A DNA stretch of 32,386 nt from Butyrivibrio sp. (GTDB lineage Bacteria; Bacillota; Clostridia; Lachnospirales; Lachnospiraceae), in NCBI RefSeq assembly GCF_017433805.1, contig NZ_JAFRGN010000051.1:1-32386 (forward strand), given 5' to 3'. Positions 24,348-32,290 of this stretch are shown piece after piece. The notes below the pieces were generated by a model, which saw only the letters and a program-made list of their open reading frames with translations, did no database searches and was not told the DNA's origin. Positions within the stretch are counted from its first letter, which is position 1, and each line of letters opens with the position of its first letter. A program made the position numbers and the translations under genes.

Positions 24348-25063
24348 TACGCACCAATCCCACCCCCGCCTTCTACAACCTCCTTCCCCGCCCACACCTC
24401 AGGACAAGGCGATGTTCAATGAAGATTTTTTCGTCTGTGTAAGTGAGGTTTATTCATGAGCCTTCAGAAGGCGGCAATAAGAATTCTGTCACGGGTCAAC
24501 ATGTCTGAGCATCCAAGGCAGCCTTTCGCCTCCCACCAATTCCCCTTGCTCGTCACTGACAAATGCAGATTTTCTCAGATGTTTCCGCAGCTTTTCTTTT
24601 AATACGCATGCTCAACTGCAACTCGCAGGACGGAATCAAGGTTAAAAAGAAAATGCCATAGCTCGCAAAGCGAGCGCTTATAAAAATGAGAAATCAATCT
24701 TCCAAGCTAGCTTGAAGGAGTTGATTTCTCATTTTTAATAGGTGCTACGCACCGTATGGCATTTTCTATGATATATTTTTGCTCCGTCCTGCTTCAGACA
24801 TCGTTTCGCATGCGCGGGAAAAGCTGCCATGGAAACATTAGAAAAGCGCATTTGCCATCTAAGACTCGCCGTGGAAAATTGGATGGATCGGCTACGGCTG
24901 TTGTGGGTGCGAGTTTTGACCCGTAGAATTCTTAGCCGCTTTCCGAAGGCCATGAATATCCGAAACTGGAGGCGACGAAAAAATCTTTATGAACGAGCAA
25001 AGTTCCTGGGGTGAGGGCGGGGAGGAGCGCGGGACTACGAATGGTGGGAGTTGGTGCAAAAAA
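24343..25063. repeat. Large palindromic non-coding element, copy B (inverted relative to copy A)
   Basis: About 720 bp with the same architecture as copy A but in the opposite orientation: type II arm on the left, type I arm on the right, centre AAGCTAGCTT at 24704-24713. Ends pair through a T run plus GCACCAATCCCA on the left and TGGGAGTTGGTGC plus an A run on the right. The central stem is 24682-24697 with 24721-24736 (16 bp, perfect). The side hairpins are GCTCGC-AAA-GCGAGC (24661-24675) and GGTGC-TAC-GCACC (24741-24753). GAATTC occurs in each arm (24481, 24926). By eye the type I arms of A and B differ at only a handful of positions over more than 200 nt, and the type II arms are slightly less similar. 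The unique differences include paired, compensating changes. No intact coding frame spans both arms. Confidence 0.9.
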
Positions 25064-25170
25064 GCGTTGTCGGGGCTTGGGAAGATGGGGTATTGTAGAT
25101 ATATGACGACTTTTTGTTGGACAGGTAGTGATAATCTAATTATGAATTAATATAGAAGAGAATTGCGATT

Positions 25171-26442
25171 ATGTTTAATTTTATGGAAGATCCAAATGCA
25201 CAAACTCTTATGGCGCTTTATATATCACTGCTGATGCAGCTAGTTGGTGTGGCGCTTGCGGTTCTGGTTGATCCGTATATTAAGAGAGAAAATAGGATAA
25301 GAATATATACCATTGTTGTCATAGTTACGTACTTGCTCTTTGAACCTTATGTTACGGAGACGTACGGCCCGGCTCTGTTTGGAAGCCACGGTGTTTTGTG
25401 GTACACCTTCCATTCCAGCTTTAGCTATATTATGAGAACGGTGGTGCTATATCTTTTCATAGGCCTTAGCGGTAATACATGGGGCAAGAATATACTCCGT
25501 GCGATACTGGTGATAAATGCATTCTTTTGCTGCAGCGCATTTTTTGTCCCATGGGTATTCGTGTTCAATGAAAACTATGGATGGCACAGAGGACCGCTTG
25601 GTTTTATACCTTTTGTAGCAAGCTTTATATTGGTTTTGTGGCTTGTTGTGGGCTCGGTGATCCGATTCAGAGGTATTAAGAGAAGAGAAAGTAGTATTCC
25701 AGTTATTATTTCAATATTTGTTGTCGGCGCAGTATTAGGGGATGTTGAGATGGGTTTTAGCCCAATGGTATCTTTTCTGAATGTTGCAATGACCGGAAGT
25801 ACCGTATTTTTCTACATCTGGATGCACCTTCAGTTTGTAAGAGAGCATGAGAAAGCAATAAGAGCCGAGCAGAGAATCAAGATCATGATGTCTCAGATTC
25901 AGCCACACTTTCTTTTCAATGCCCTGTCTACTATTCAGGCTCTTACAGAGACTGACCCTGAGAGAGCATCCAAGGTTATTGAGGAGTTTGCTACCTATCT
26001 CAGGCAGAACATCAGCTCTCTTAATCAGGATTCCATGATTCCTGTGAGTAAAGAGATTGAGCATACCAAGACGTATTCGGATATCGAGGAGGTTCGCTTC
26101 CCATCTATCAAGATCGAATATGATATTGAGGATGATGAATTCCTGATTCCACCGCTTACAATTCAGCCTATGGTTGAGAACGCCATCCGTCACGGCGTCA
26201 GAGGCAAAAAACATGGTTGGGTATGCGTCAATATCTATCGCGAGGGCGATATGCATGTTATATCGATCCGCGACAATGGTAAGGGCTTTGATGTTAACCA
26301 GATGATTGAAGATACCAAAAATGGTGATCACATCGGAATCAAAAACGTAAGAGACAGGATAAAAGAGATGACGGGAGGAACTTTCTCCATAGAAAGTGTG
26401 ATTGGAGAGGGTACATCCATTACGATCAGAATTCCAGCGTGA
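25171..26442 (+). CDS. LytS-type sensor histidine kinase
   Basis: A 423-residue membrane sensor kinase. About seven hydrophobic helices fill residues 10-220, a 7TM-like sensor region. A short coiled linker (VREHEKAIRAEQRIKIMM) leads to the His_kinase domain with phospho-acceptor His246 in QPHFLFNALSTIQAL. The ATPase domain has the N-box PMVENAIRHG (Asn337), G1 box DNGKGF (368-373) and G2 box IGIKNVRDRI. This is the LytS/YpdA class, which usually signals to a co-encoded regulator. Here the response regulator starts 14 nt downstream. The ribosome site is weak (AGAG). Its promoter would lie in 25064-25170, just beyond element B, where a GATAAT (25130-25135) is the best -10 candidate but lacks a good -35. 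The signal is unknown. Confidence 0.9.
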   Translation: MFNFMEDPNAQTLMALYISLLMQLVGVALAVLVDPYIKRENRIRIYTIVVIVTYLLFEPYVTETYGPALFGSHGVLWYTFHSSFSYIMRTVVLYLFIGLSGNTWGKNILRAILVINAFFCCSAFFVPWVFVFNENYGWHRGPLGFIPFVASFILVLWLVVGSVIRFRGIKRRESSIPVIISIFVVGAVLGDVEMGFSPMVSFLNVAMTGSTVFFYIWMHLQFVREHEKAIRAEQRIKIMMSQIQPHFLFNALSTIQALTETDPERASKVIEEFATYLRQNISSLNQDSMIPVSKEIEHTKTYSDIEEVRFPSIKIEYDIEDDEFLIPPLTIQPMVENAIRHGVRGKKHGWVCVNIYREGDMHVISIRDNGKGFDVNQMIEDTKNGDHIGIKNVRDRIKEMTGGTFSIESVIGEGTSITIRIPA

Positions 26443-26456
26443 TTTAGAGGAGTAGT

Positions 26457-27278
26457 ATGAACGCTATATGTGTAGATGATGAGGAGCTGATTCTTGCAAG
26501 AACAGTTTCCCTTGTAAAAAAAACTGAGAAATTTGATAAGGTAGAATCCTTTTCCGAGCCATCAGAGGCGATAGCTTATCTTGATAAAACAGCTGTTGAT
26601 CTGGCTCTTTTGGATATTGATATGCCACAGATGGGCGGCCTTGAACTGGCTAATAATCTAAAGAAAAAGAATCCGGATATAAAGATCATTTTTTTGACTG
26701 GTTATTCTGAGTACGCGGTAGATGCCTACGCAATGCATGCTACTGGATATCTGCTCAAACCAGTTGGCTTTGATAAGCTCCAGTCTGAGATTGAATATGC
26801 GCTTTCATCCGGTATTCAGGCAAGTGCAGCCTCAGCAGAAGCCAGCATCCAGAGTAGTCCTAAGGTTAAGGTAGAGACCTTTGGATATTTCAATATTCTG
26901 GTTGGTGACAGACTTGTAGTATTTAAGCGTAATAAGGCAAAAGAGCTTATTGCGTGCCTTGTGGATCGTCGTGGACAGTATGTTTCAAGAAAAGATGTCT
27001 TCTACATTCTGTGGGAAGATGATGATTACGACAGAGCTAAGCAGAAATATCTTGATACCATAATTAGAAGCCTTAAGGATACGCTTGAGGAATATGGTAT
27101 CTCAGAAATCTTTGAATCAGAGAGTGGTATGATGCGTGTTGTACCTGAGAAATTTGATTGTGATCTGTATCGTTTCCTTGATAATGATGAGGCTGCGATA
27201 GCAAGTTTCAGAGGAGAGTATATGAGCTCATACTCCTGGGCAAGCGAGACAGAGGGCTATCTTACTGATAGAGAATAA
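26457..27278 (+). CDS. Response regulator with SARP-like winged-helix output
   Basis: A 273-residue regulator. The receiver domain (1-118) has the acidic pocket Asp7-Asp8, phospho-acceptor Asp53 in LLDIDMPQMGG, Thr81 in FLTGYSEYA and Lys101 in LLKPVG. A Ser/Ala-rich linker (120-133) follows, then a winged-helix output (about 135-225) beginning VETFGYFNILVGDRLVVFKRNKAKELIACLVDRR and containing DVFYILWEDDDYDRAKQKYLDTIIRSLK. The tail is VPEKFDCDLYRFL and GEYMSSYSWA. This SARP/OmpR-like output replaces the LytTR domain more common with LytS kinases. The ribosome site GAGGAG lies 6 nt before the ATG. A long hairpin terminator follows at 27289. Target promoters are unknown; the small gene at 27422 is a candidate by position only. 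Confidence 0.9.
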   Translation: MNAICVDDEELILARTVSLVKKTEKFDKVESFSEPSEAIAYLDKTAVDLALLDIDMPQMGGLELANNLKKKNPDIKIIFLTGYSEYAVDAYAMHATGYLLKPVGFDKLQSEIEYALSSGIQASAASAEASIQSSPKVKVETFGYFNILVGDRLVVFKRNKAKELIACLVDRRGQYVSRKDVFYILWEDDDYDRAKQKYLDTIIRSLKDTLEEYGISEIFESESGMMRVVPEKFDCDLYRFLDNDEAAIASFRGEYMSSYSWASETEGYLTDRE

Positions 27279-27288
27279 GGAAACTGTT

Positions 27289-27334
27289 AATTAGGACAAT
27301 TTTTTGAAAAAACAAAAATTGTCCTAATTTTGTG
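27289..27334 (+). terminator. Terminator-like hairpin after the response regulator
   Basis: Perfect 16-bp stem AATTAGGACAATTTTT (27289-27304) with its complement at 27314-27329 and a 9-nt loop. It is followed by TTGTG, so the T tract is short, but the stem is strong. Confidence 0.7.
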
Positions 27335-27421
27335 TAGACGATTTGTAGGACATCGCATGATATTCTGAATAAGCAATAACAAATTATGAGGGGTTATGTT
27401 ATAGAAAGTGAGGAATGTGTT

Positions 27422-27535
27422 ATGAAAGTATGGGCGCATAGTTGGAAAACTTACATGTTAGCAGTATCTGCTACAATGACGATGACAATGGCATCTATCA
27501 TGCTATTGGCATATGCCGTGCTCTTCATGACCTAA
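27422..27535 (+). CDS. Met-rich 37-residue hydrophobic peptide
   Basis: An ATG at 27422 opens 37 codons ending in TAA at 27533-27535. The peptide starts MKVWAHSWKTYM and then has one hydrophobic segment of about 24 residues containing TMTMTMASIMLLAYAVLFM. It has seven Met in all, and a short basic N-terminus as in single-helix membrane peptides. GAGG lies 8 nt before the ATG. It stands alone between the terminator hairpin at 27289 and a perfect terminator at 27571, so it looks like its own transcription unit. I know no family for it. It could be a small membrane protein or a signal/pheromone precursor regulated by the adjacent two-component system, but there is no direct evidence for either. 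Its small size keeps confidence moderate. Confidence 0.5.
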   Translation: MKVWAHSWKTYMLAVSATMTMTMASIMLLAYAVLFMT

Positions 27536-27570
27536 TTCCTTCTATAACAATGAGAAAATCTGGTGTGTGA

Positions 27571-27610
27571 CAAAAGCCTCAAGGAAATTATTCCTTGAGG
27601 CTTTTGTGCA
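27571..27610. terminator. Bidirectional Rho-independent terminator
   Basis: Perfect 16-bp stem CAAAAGCCTCAAGGAA (27571-27586) with its complement at 27591-27606 and loop ATTA. The stem ends in T-rich sequence on both strands. It ends the small peptide gene on the plus strand and the tRNA on the minus strand. Confidence 0.85.
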
Positions 27611-27618
27611 TCAAAAAA

Positions 27619-27691
27619 AGCTGCTGACGGGAATCGAACCCGTGACCTCCGCACTACCAATGCGACGCACTACCGACTGTGCTACAACAGC
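27619..27691 (-). tRNA. tRNA-Thr (anticodon GGT)
   Basis: Minus strand. The acceptor stem GCTGTTG pairs with CAGCAGC (one G-U), with U8-A9. The D-stem is GCAC/GTGC with loop AGTCGGTA. The anticodon stem is TCGCA/TGCGG with loop TTGGTAG, anticodon GGT. The variable loop is AGGTC, and the T-arm is ACGGG-TTCGATT-CCCGT. The discriminator is U73 and no CCA is encoded; a T run follows at once. It reads ACC/ACU threonine codons. G1-C72 and C2-G71 match threonine identity. The D-stem and the 32/38 loop bases (U and G) are less usual than in typical bacterial tRNA-Thr. Confidence 0.92.
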
Positions 27692-27717
27692 TTGAACTCC
27701 TTGGAGTCACAAATGAT

Positions 27718-27747
27718 ATTATAGCAACCGCGCAACCTTCTTGTCAA
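27718..27747 (-). promoter_or_regulatory. Strong sigma-A promoter of the tRNA-Thr gene
   Basis: Minus strand: consensus -35 TTGACA (27747-27742), 18-nt spacer, consensus -10 TATAAT (27723-27718). The transcript would start about 20 nt before the mature tRNA 5' end. Confidence 0.85.
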
Positions 27748-27777
27748 TCGCATTTTGTAGGAAGTAAATGATTGAAA

Positions 27778-27806
27778 TTGACAAGGAAATTGCGCAAAAT
27801 TTTATT
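27778..27806 (+). promoter_or_regulatory. Candidate promoter of the ABC exporter operon
   Basis: -35 TTGACA (27778-27783), 17-nt spacer, -10 TTTATT (27801-27806), divergent from the tRNA promoter. A leader of about 65 nt with an A/T-rich stretch (TATAGTCATAG, T7, ACTATAG) precedes the first ABC gene. Confidence 0.5.
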
Positions 27807-27877
27807 GTAATCATAGAAATAGGGGGATAGAATCAAAGATATAGTCATAGTTTTTTTACTATAGATGGGGTGAATTT

Positions 27878-29662
27878 ATGAAAAAGAATAATAGGAAGTG
27901 GAAGTATCCCAGGACACGATTGCAGTGGCTTTGGGATAACATGGAAGGCAACAGATTCATCTATGTTTGCGCAGTGTTGGGCACAGTTGTTTATAATATG
28001 ATGCAACTGACAGTGCCTTTTTTTTCTGGCAAAATTGTCGATGAATTCTTAACTGGAGAGGGTGCAAGGCAGAATATGGCGCAACATCCAGACCAGTTCT
28101 TTAAACTCCTGGCACTCATGGTAGGACTTACTATTCTGCGATGCATTATTGTGTATCTGGACTGTATGGCCTATGAGCATGTTTCTCAGGGAGTTCTCTT
28201 TAGAGTACGTAATTTCCTGTATAACAAGATCCAGAGACAGGACATGAAGTTCTACAGTACCTATAGGACTGGTGACCTTATGACAAGAGTTACCGGTGAC
28301 CTTGATGCTGTAAGACACATGGTTGCCTGGGTTATCAGAATGGTAGTGGAGGCTTTTTCACTGGTTACTGCTACAGCTATCTATTTCATTTTCATGGACT
28401 GGAAGCTGGCATTTAACCTTTTAATTGTTGCGCCTCTCATCTTCCTTATCATCTACGTGTTCAAGCTCCTTGTAGCTCCCATGCACGCACTTCTTCGTGA
28501 AAAGCTTGCATATATGAACACAGTAGCTCAGGAGAATATTGCAGGTAACAGAGTTGTTAAGGCCTTTGCAAGAGAAGACTACGAAATAGAGAAGTTCGAT
28601 GACTGCAACTCTGATTACAGAGATACCAACAAAAAGACAGCACGAATCTGGCTTCGTTTCTATCCATTCGTAGAAACTCTTGCCAACCTCCTTTCAGTTA
28701 TTCTGCTGCTTGTAGGTGGTCTTTTCCTTATTCATGGCGATATGACAATGGGTGAGTATGTTTCTTTCTCAGGTCTTATCTGGGCTATCGCTAACCCTAT
28801 GAGACAGCTTGGTAACGTCATGAATGAGTTCCAGAGATTCTCTGCAGCATCTGCCAAGGTTATGGAGATTTACTACTCTGAGCCTGAGATTGTGGATGCT
28901 CCTGACGCTGTTGATATGCCAGAGAGATTTAAGGGTGAGGTTGAGTTTAAGAATGTTTCATTCCAGTACGCGGATGCCAAGCTCCCTGTTCTTGAACATA
29001 TCTCTTTTACCGCCAAACCAGGACAGACTATCGCCATCATGGGTGAGACGGGCTGTGGTAAAACTTCGCTTATCCACCTGATCCCAAGGTTCTATGAGCC
29101 TACAGAGGGCGAGATTCTCATAGATGGAGTTAACGTCAATAAGTTAAAGCTCAATCAGCTCCGCAAGAACATCGGTCTTGCGACTCAGGACGTGCTCCTG
29201 TATTCAGATACAATCGATGGCAACATTGCTTATGGTGACAGCAACATCAGTAAGGAAGAGGTTGTGCGCTTTGCCAAGTATTCTGCAGCATCTGACTTTA
29301 TTGCCAAGATGCCTGAAGGGTACGACACTATCGTTGGAGAAAGAGGCGTTGGCCTTTCTGGTGGTCAGAAGCAGAGAATTTCTCTTGCAAGGGCGCTGGC
29401 CGTAAGACCATCAATCCTGATCCTCGATGATACAACCTCCGCAGTTGACCTTGAGACGGAAAAAGAGATCCAGGATAGCTTAAGACACCTTGATTTCCCA
29501 TGTACCAAGATCATCATCGCTCAGCGTATCTCAACAACCAAGGATGCTGACCAGATTCTCATCATGCAGCACGGCGAGATAAAAGAGCGCGGAACACATG
29601 AAGAACTTATCAAGCTTGGCGGATACTATGCTGAGCTGGTTAAATTACAGGCAGGTGCGTGA
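27878..29662 (+). CDS. ABC exporter half-transporter, degenerate-site subunit
   Basis: A 594-residue permease-ATPase fusion. An N-terminal six-helix type-1 exporter domain (about 20-320) has the usual coupling-helix segment (VTGDLDAVRHM, VVKAFAREDYEIEKF). The nucleotide-binding domain has Walker A GETGCGKT (389-396), Q-loop ATQDVLLYSDT, an intact signature LSGGQ (493-497), and Walker B ILILDD. Asp518 replaces the catalytic Glu, and Gln549 replaces the switch His (IIAQRIST). These losses match the inactive-site subunit of heterodimeric exporters such as TM287/288 and BmrCD. The ribosome site GGGGTGA precedes the ATG. The partner gene starts 15 nt after the stop. It exports an unknown substrate, possibly a drug, lipid or peptide. 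Confidence 0.93.
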   Translation: MKKNNRKWKYPRTRLQWLWDNMEGNRFIYVCAVLGTVVYNMMQLTVPFFSGKIVDEFLTGEGARQNMAQHPDQFFKLLALMVGLTILRCIIVYLDCMAYEHVSQGVLFRVRNFLYNKIQRQDMKFYSTYRTGDLMTRVTGDLDAVRHMVAWVIRMVVEAFSLVTATAIYFIFMDWKLAFNLLIVAPLIFLIIYVFKLLVAPMHALLREKLAYMNTVAQENIAGNRVVKAFAREDYEIEKFDDCNSDYRDTNKKTARIWLRFYPFVETLANLLSVILLLVGGLFLIHGDMTMGEYVSFSGLIWAIANPMRQLGNVMNEFQRFSAASAKVMEIYYSEPEIVDAPDAVDMPERFKGEVEFKNVSFQYADAKLPVLEHISFTAKPGQTIAIMGETGCGKTSLIHLIPRFYEPTEGEILIDGVNVNKLKLNQLRKNIGLATQDVLLYSDTIDGNIAYGDSNISKEEVVRFAKYSAASDFIAKMPEGYDTIVGERGVGLSGGQKQRISLARALAVRPSILILDDTTSAVDLETEKEIQDSLRHLDFPCTKIIIAQRISTTKDADQILIMQHGEIKERGTHEELIKLGGYYAELVKLQAGA

Positions 29663-29677
29663 GAAAGGAGATAAATC

Positions 29678-31465
29678 ATGGCAAGAAGAAATACATATAA
29701 AGAAGACGAAATCCTTGAAGAGCCTTTTGACCTGCGCCACCTGTTAAGAGCATGGGTGTATATCAAAAAGCACGCAGGCAAAATGGTACTGGCACTTGTA
29801 CTGTCAGCTCTTGGCGGAGCTGCGGCCCTTGCCAGTCCTATGATCGTGCAGAAGGCTTTGGATGAAGCTATACCAAACGGCGATGTTAACATGCTATACA
29901 AACTTGTTGTAGCTGTATCATGCTTTTATATCGTAAGTGTGATCTTCACAACTATTCGTTCACACATAATGATAAATGTCAGCCAGAATATAATTTATCA
30001 GATCAGGTCAGATCTTTTTAAACATTTACAGAAGCTCCCATTCCAGTATTACGACGACAGACCACAGGGTAAGATTCTCGTAAGAGTTGTTAACTACGTT
30101 AACTCCGTTTCAGATATGCTCAGTAACGGTCTTATCAACGTTGTACTGGAGATCATCAACCTGGTATTCATCGTGATATTCATGTTTGCAGTGGATGTGA
30201 GTCTTAGCCTTGTTGTTCTGGCAGGTGTACCATTCCTTATGGTATTCATGTTCTGGATCAAGAATAAGCAGAGAAAAGCATGGCAGGCAGTATCTAACAA
30301 GAACTCCAACCTTAATGCTTATCTTCAGGAGAACATTGTTGGAGCCAGAATTACTCAGATATTCGCAAGAGAAGATGAGAACGCAGAGATTTTCAAGACT
30401 CTTTCCGGCAACTGCAGGAAGACCTGGATGACTGCTGTAGGCTACAGTACACTTGTATGGCCTGGAATCGACACCATTTCAGTCCTTGTAAGAGGCGCAA
30501 TCTTCCTCTTTGGCCTCTTTATCTTTTCACAGGGAAGCGAGACTCTTGGAACTATCGTAGCTATTTCCAGTTACGCATCAAGATTCTGGCAGCCTATTAT
30601 GAACCTTGGTAACATCTTCAACGGCTTTATCAACAACATGGCTTATCTTGAGAGAATTTTTGAGACTATGGACGAGAAGGTTACTGTAGATGACGAGCCT
30701 GATGCCACAGAGATGCCTAAGATTACTGGTGAAGTTACCTTTGAGAACGTTTCTTTCTCCTACGAGAAGGGAAAAGAAATCCTTCATAACGTATCCTTTA
30801 GTGTTAAGCCAGGCGAGAGCGTTGCCCTTGTAGGACCAACTGGAGCAGGTAAGAGTACTATCGTAAGCCTTATTTCCAGATTCTATAATGTAGATAGCGG
30901 ACGAATCCTCATAGATGGGCAGGATATTTCCAAGGTTACCCTTAAATCCCTCCGCTCGCAGATGGGAATCATGCTTCAGGACAGCTTTATTTTCTCTGGA
31001 ACCATCGAGGACAATATCAGATATGGTAAGCTCGATGCCACAGAAGCTGAGATCAGGCGCGCCAGCAAGACAGTTTGTGCCCATAGCTTTATAAAAGGCA
31101 TGCAGGATGGATATAGAACAGAGGTAAAAGAGAGAGGTGCCCTTCTTTCACAGGGACAGAAACAGCTCATTTCCTTTGCCAGAACTCTTTTGTCAGATCC
31201 TTCAATCCTCGTACTGGATGAGGCCACATCAAGTATCGATGTTCAGACAGAAAAAGCTCTTCAACAGGGACTTGATGCCATGTTGACAGGCAGAACGAGC
31301 TTTATCATAGCCCACAGACTTTCTACTATCACCAAGTGTGACAAGATCATGTATATCAATGATGGTGGAATAACAGAGTGTGGAAGTCATGCAGAGCTCA
31401 TGGCCAAGAAGGGTGATTATTATCATTTGTATACTGCTCAGATCGATGGACTGGAAGTTGGTTGA
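29678..31465 (+). CDS. ABC exporter half-transporter, catalytic-site subunit
   Basis: A 595-residue permease-ATPase fusion, partner of the preceding gene. The transmembrane domain (about 35-330) has six helices and the conserved RITQIFAREDENAEIF segment. The nucleotide-binding domain has Walker A GPTGAGKS (386-393), Q-loop LQDSFIFSGT, Walker B ILVLDEATSS with catalytic Glu515, and switch His546 (IIAHRLST). All of these are intact. Its own signature is altered to LSQGQ (490-494). Paired with the other subunit, this gives one complete ATP site (this Walker A/B with the partner's LSGGQ) and one degenerate site. The ribosome site AAGGAG precedes the ATG by 7-8 nt. The two genes are surely co-transcribed. 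Confidence 0.94.
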   Translation: MARRNTYKEDEILEEPFDLRHLLRAWVYIKKHAGKMVLALVLSALGGAAALASPMIVQKALDEAIPNGDVNMLYKLVVAVSCFYIVSVIFTTIRSHIMINVSQNIIYQIRSDLFKHLQKLPFQYYDDRPQGKILVRVVNYVNSVSDMLSNGLINVVLEIINLVFIVIFMFAVDVSLSLVVLAGVPFLMVFMFWIKNKQRKAWQAVSNKNSNLNAYLQENIVGARITQIFAREDENAEIFKTLSGNCRKTWMTAVGYSTLVWPGIDTISVLVRGAIFLFGLFIFSQGSETLGTIVAISSYASRFWQPIMNLGNIFNGFINNMAYLERIFETMDEKVTVDDEPDATEMPKITGEVTFENVSFSYEKGKEILHNVSFSVKPGESVALVGPTGAGKSTIVSLISRFYNVDSGRILIDGQDISKVTLKSLRSQMGIMLQDSFIFSGTIEDNIRYGKLDATEAEIRRASKTVCAHSFIKGMQDGYRTEVKERGALLSQGQKQLISFARTLLSDPSILVLDEATSSIDVQTEKALQQGLDAMLTGRTSFIIAHRLSTITKCDKIMYINDGGITECGSHAELMAKKGDYYHLYTAQIDGLEVG

Positions 31466-31583
31466 TTTTTAGTTTCCAACCTGTGGAAGGTGAGTGAAAC
31501 AAAGTTGTGAAAAAGCCGCATTTAGAGCCGGATTTCATAATTTGTTCACACTTTCTTCACAAGAATTTTGTATTATCTTCAGT

Positions 31584-32243
31584 ATGAAAATTTACGATAT
31601 TCCACAGGCAAGTAAAATAACCATTAATTTGGTTCATAACAATGAGAGTAGAACTGTTGAGACTACTGTACTTACTCGCTATGGTGAGGGAGTATTGATT
31701 ACACCGGTACAGGTTGATGGCCAGCTTATTGATTTTTGTGATAGAGCTCATTTCGAATACGTAGAGTCATATACAAATATCAAGCACATCTTCCAGGTTG
31801 ATGATATTACCAAAGTTGATTTTTCAGGATCTGAGTTCCATGTAGTTAATGGAAAAGAGGTTATTTCATCAAGCAACAGGAGAAGAGCAGAGAGATACGA
31901 AACTGAGGTTATGTGTAGTGCAGTTATCAATGACACTACCAGAATCAGTGCAGTACTTACAGATATTTCCATGAGAGGCTTTTCTTTGATGGTCGGATAT
32001 TTCTACGGATTAAGCGTAGGTGACAAGATCAGGATTGAGTTCTTCAAGGATTTCAAGAGTATCAAGATTGTAATTCAGGGAGTAGTAGTCAGAAACTTCT
32101 TTATGGATGGTAACCTGGCAGCAGGTTGTGCCATAGAACACATTGATCCTCGCGGACTTGCTTTTGTCCTTGAGAGGAAACAGGCTCATGAAAAAGAGCT
32201 TGAGAAAGATAAAGAAGCTAAGAAAAATAAAGTAACAGCATAA
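31584..32243 (+). CDS. PilZ domain protein (cyclic-di-GMP binding)
   Basis: A 219-residue cytoplasmic protein. An N-terminal YcgR-like beta domain (about 1-95, KIYDIPQASKITINLV, GVLITPVQVDG) is followed by a PilZ domain. The cyclic-di-GMP motifs are RxxxR in NRRRAERYE (Arg100, Arg104) and DxSxxG in TDISMRGFSL (Asp127, Ser129, Gly132). The C-terminal tail is a charged Lys/Glu helix (EKELEKDKEAKKNK). It probably couples cyclic-di-GMP to motility or surface behaviour. The frame also opens at GTG 31494, which has a good AAGGTGA site. The 30 extra residues would use codons rare here (CAA, TTG) and do not look like the domain, so I prefer the ATG. That ATG has no ribosome site but has TATTAT 7 nt upstream, which would give a leaderless mRNA. 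The start is uncertain. Confidence 0.82.
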   Translation: MKIYDIPQASKITINLVHNNESRTVETTVLTRYGEGVLITPVQVDGQLIDFCDRAHFEYVESYTNIKHIFQVDDITKVDFSGSEFHVVNGKEVISSSNRRRAERYETEVMCSAVINDTTRISAVLTDISMRGFSLMVGYFYGLSVGDKIRIEFFKDFKSIKIVIQGVVVRNFFMDGNLAAGCAIEHIDPRGLAFVLERKQAHEKELEKDKEAKKNKVTA

Positions 32244-32257
32244 ATAATAACATTTAA

Positions 32258-32290
32258 AATGCCCAGCCATTTGGCTGGGCATTATTTTTA
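32258..32290. terminator. Bidirectional Rho-independent terminator
   Basis: Stem ATGCCCAGCC (32259-32268) with GGCTGGGCAT (32273-32282) and loop ATTT, followed by TATTTTTATT on the plus strand and ATTTTAAATG on the minus strand. It separates the convergent PilZ and glmS genes. Confidence 0.88.
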
